Shown one piece after another: positions 61,238 through 64,000 of a stretch of 64,000 bases of DNA; the stretch's first letter is position 1; every line of letters begins with the position of its first letter. The position numbers and the translations under genes are program-made. The notes under the pieces were generated by a model. The model did no database searches. It was not told the origin of the DNA and saw only the letters and a list, made by a program, of their open reading frames with translations. The DNA lies in assembly GCA_021432605.1 (NCBI GenBank), contig MU271144.1, positions 2,910,606 to 2,974,605 of the forward strand, given 5' to 3'. Source of the DNA: Coniochaeta sp. PMI_546 (lineage: Eukaryota; Ascomycota; Sordariomycetes; Coniochaetales; Coniochaetaceae).

Positions 61238-64000
61238 CTACTGCAACATCTTCTCCCTAAACTTCAGAAATTCCCTCACGCGTAACTCATGACCTTCACA
61301 TGCAACCATCCACTTCTGCCGCACGATCTTGTCCTCCTCACACCACTGCAGGTACTTCCTGATACCCGCGTCACCGCGAGCCTCGACCCAGTTGAACCCA
61401 GTCAGCTTCTTGCTCTCGATGATCAAGTTCTTCCTCGCCACAAAGTGGTCCGTCACTCGAGCATTGAAGTCCGCCCATTGCTCCATGTAATGGTGGAAAT
61501 CGTGGACGTACTTAGCCCACGCGTCGTGGCTGGGCTTCAGGTTCGAAACGGCGAGCACTGTTGGGGGCCGCGGCGATTTCGGACACGCCGGGAAGGGGAG
61601 AGGCTTCGATTGCTCCTTCTCGACTGCGAGTCTGGGTGCGGCCTTGCTCTCGAAGGGGAGGCTAGATTTCAGGTCGTCCAATGATCCCAGACCGCCGGGC
61701 TGCGGTGCAAAAGGTGCGACGTTCTTGAAATCGGCAAACACAAAGTCGCTGCTGTCCTCAGATCCCATCCTATTAGGGTCTTGAGGCGTCTTCGCCTCGG
61801 CACTCCCGACACCAGCAACATTTCCAGCTCGCCATTCTGGTTTCGACGGCTCCACAGGAATATTCCTGGCCGCTTTTGGCTCGGTGGTCGTCTTCTCAGG
61901 TTCTGGGGGAGGCGTGTCAATATCCATTGCAACAGGGCTGTCTGTCGTAGCGGGTGCCGTGTTGTCAGTGCTGCCCATGGCGGTGCCTGGTCGTGTCTTT
62001 TCCTCACTGCTGCTGGTCTCATCCTCATCAACTAGCCCTGCCGTGCCTGCGGTCATCCGAACGGGTTTGGCCTTCTTGATCGGTCGGTTGAGCTTAGTCG
62101 GCGACGCTGAAGCGTTGCGGGGTGGCGGCCTCGGTACGAAGGCCTCTGGGCCGATCTTCTCGGTCCATTGAGCAGCATCGAAGCCACTCTCTGTCGGTGT
62201 TTGGCTGTTCAACTGAGGGTCCGATGTTGTCTCTTGGCTCATATTCAATCCGTCCTTCCTAGGAGAGGATGTCCCGCGGCGCGACGCCCTCTGGGCTCTC
62301 TTCTTGGCCGCAAGGAATGCATCTTCATCAGGCCTTCCGGCATGGAACTGCCAATCATTGGCGGAGAAGTTTTCAGCAACAAACCTAGTGTTGATACTAT
62401 CAGCGCTCTTCCGCATGAATCGCTGTTGCTCGCTCGTGGGCTTGAACGTGTCATCATCGACCGACATTCCGAAACTATATGTCGCACATTCGTCAGCACG
62501 CTTCTTTGCTGGAGATGGGTTTCCAGGTGACGAGTCTGGTGAAGACTTTGCCAGATCATGACACCTCTTCTTGTAGTTGATGAGATCTTGTAACTGCCGG
62601 CCCTGTTTGATCTCGTACGACTCGGCGTCACCGGTACCTGCTTGCGCTGAGCCATTGGAATAGACCCTTGCGAGCAAGTCCTGGACGTCTTTGGAGAGAA
62701 TGCAACCTTCTCGCCGTACTGCCACATCTGCGTCATTCGCGGAATACAGTGACTCTGCGAGCTTGGGCGGGTGGCAGGTATTTCCGCACGACATTCGTTG
62801 AGATGACTTTGAGAAAGGGGTGGGTAGATCATACACTGTAGAGCCTTCTTTTCCTTTGGCCGACGAGCTTCCATTCCCGACCGCTGGTCACTTTGTTAGC
62901 ACGGATCCTCACAGCAACACAGGTCAAGCTAAACTCACGAATAGAGCCATCAGCGGCTGCATTTTGGCTGTTCAAGCCAGCGAAAAGTGAAGGGGATGGA
63001 CGTGCCGGCTCCGGAGGTGTGTACCTGTGGCCAGCTCGACTCCTGCCAGGGGAATGCTTGGTGTCTGCCTCGTCCGGAACGCTCGCGCTCCTCCGTCTTG
63101 ATGGCGGGGAAGGAGGTTGGCTGCTGTTGCCTGAGATCGACCCATTACGGATATTGTCTCTAACACTCCTTCCGCGGTTGATATTGGTCCCGTCGAAGGG
63201 GTTGAACTTCTCGCCACTATGGGTAGAATAAGGCGTCCTTTGCCGGCCATCCACAAACGTCTCCTGGAACTGTTTGCTCAGTGGGTCGATGTAATCGGAT
63301 TCTGTGTGTGTCTGCTTTGCTGCTTCAGCTGCCTGGCTGAACACGTTCGCCCGCTTCGTTGTGTAGGAGCTGCTGGCCGCAGCTGGCTCATCTGGAACCG
63401 ACTGAGCAAAGTTTGTCCTCCTGGTTCCAAATGATGCTTCCGCCTTCTTCCGTTGAGCCTCAGTCCGGGGTGGCGGTGGTGGCGGATCCATGGGCCTCGT
63501 AGGCGTCCTGCGCGAGCCAGTGTTTGATGTAGAGCCCGAAGAAGCTGTTGAGTGGTGGCCATGTCTGCTCGAGCCAGGTCTCATCCTATCCCACGCACGC
63601 GCCGCGGCATTCGGATCCTCGCGAGGCGACTTCTGTTCTGGCGTTTGCCACGAGCTATATCGTGATGCAGCACTCGGGCGTGTCGGCATCGGAGGCCTCC
63701 TGGGCGGTGGAGGAAAGTTACTGCCAGCATTTTGCCAGGGATTGCCTCTCACACCGGACGCGGTAGGATAGCGACTTGCAGTACGACTCCGGTGCGCATC
63801 GTATTTGGCCTTCTGCTCCGGATTCGTGAGGATCTCGTGCGCAGACTGGATCGTCTGAAACTTGGAGTTGACCTCGGCCTCCCTTCCAGGGTTTCGGTCT
63901 GGGTGGTACTTGAGAGCTATGTAAATGTTAGCAACGAAAAAGGCATGCGAGCGACCGCGTAAGTGTAATACCAAGTTTCCGGAACTGCTTCTTGATTTCA
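61238..64000 (-). CDS. J-domain protein with long low-complexity C-terminus (5' end outside window)
   Basis: Partial: exons 64000..63972 (continuing beyond the window), 63916..62939 and 62883..61238, giving about 884 visible residues. The junctions restore EIKKQFRKLALKYHPDRNPGRE, a J-domain helix II-HPD-helix III signature, so the protein can stimulate an Hsp70. Helix I and the start are outside the window. After the J domain there is no G/F region or zinc-finger of type I/II proteins. A long Ser/Pro/Arg-rich disordered region follows, with PPPPPP and several RRRS motifs, and a C-terminal helical region (WAKYVHDFHHYMEQWADFN...) that looks conserved. It is therefore class C. I do not know a named orthologue or client. 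Confidence 0.85.

Overview
The window is nuclear DNA of a filamentous ascomycete. Every protein gene I could model is either intronless or carries short (about 49-90 base) GT-AG introns with CTRAC-like branch points. The gene set (AreB/ASD-4 GATA factor, group III G-alpha, Hog1 MAPK, a TOK-type potassium channel, Nma111, Avl9, Srf1) is that of Pezizomycotina. Protein similarity recalled from memory points to a Sordariomycete; I cannot name the genus. Exon borders below were set by hand from splice signals and frame continuity; each full gene model divides evenly into codons.

Left third (1-25 kb): a repeat-rich, probably GPI-anchored cell-wall protein (minus strand); a long gene-poor stretch; a membrane-anchored aspartic-protease-like protein that has lost its first catalytic Asp; a small hypothetical gene; UTP21 (ribosome biogenesis); areB/asd-4, divergent from UTP21; and a two-pore TOK-type K+ channel.

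Middle (25-49 kb): NMA111 (HtrA-type nuclear protease), an intron-bearing tRNA-Ile(AAU), glycogen phosphorylase, HOG1, AVL9 and a group III G-alpha subunit. The four protein genes after the tRNA all lie on the plus strand, separated by 2-3 kb intergenic spaces.

Right third (49-64 kb): three tRNA genes (Leu-CAG with intron, Glu-CUC, Val-AAC), an AtuA/DUF1446 protein, cullin-1, an Srf1-like membrane protein divergent from a mitochondrial K+/H+ exchange-related protein, a small tail-anchored hypothetical, and a J-domain protein cut off by the right edge.

The genes are mostly conserved housekeeping and signalling genes, not a cluster with one function, although HOG1, G-alpha-3, glycogen phosphorylase, the GATA factor and the K+ channel all belong to nutrient and osmotic responses. 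I found no mobile element, CRISPR array or metabolic cluster. The most interesting signals are local: a 5-base micro-exon in the K+ channel, a GATA-site-rich intron with an internal start in areB, two perfect CRE palindromes upstream of HOG1, a presequence-like in-frame extension of NMA111, a KDEL ending on glycogen phosphorylase, and the substituted protease site in the membrane-anchored pepsin-like protein.
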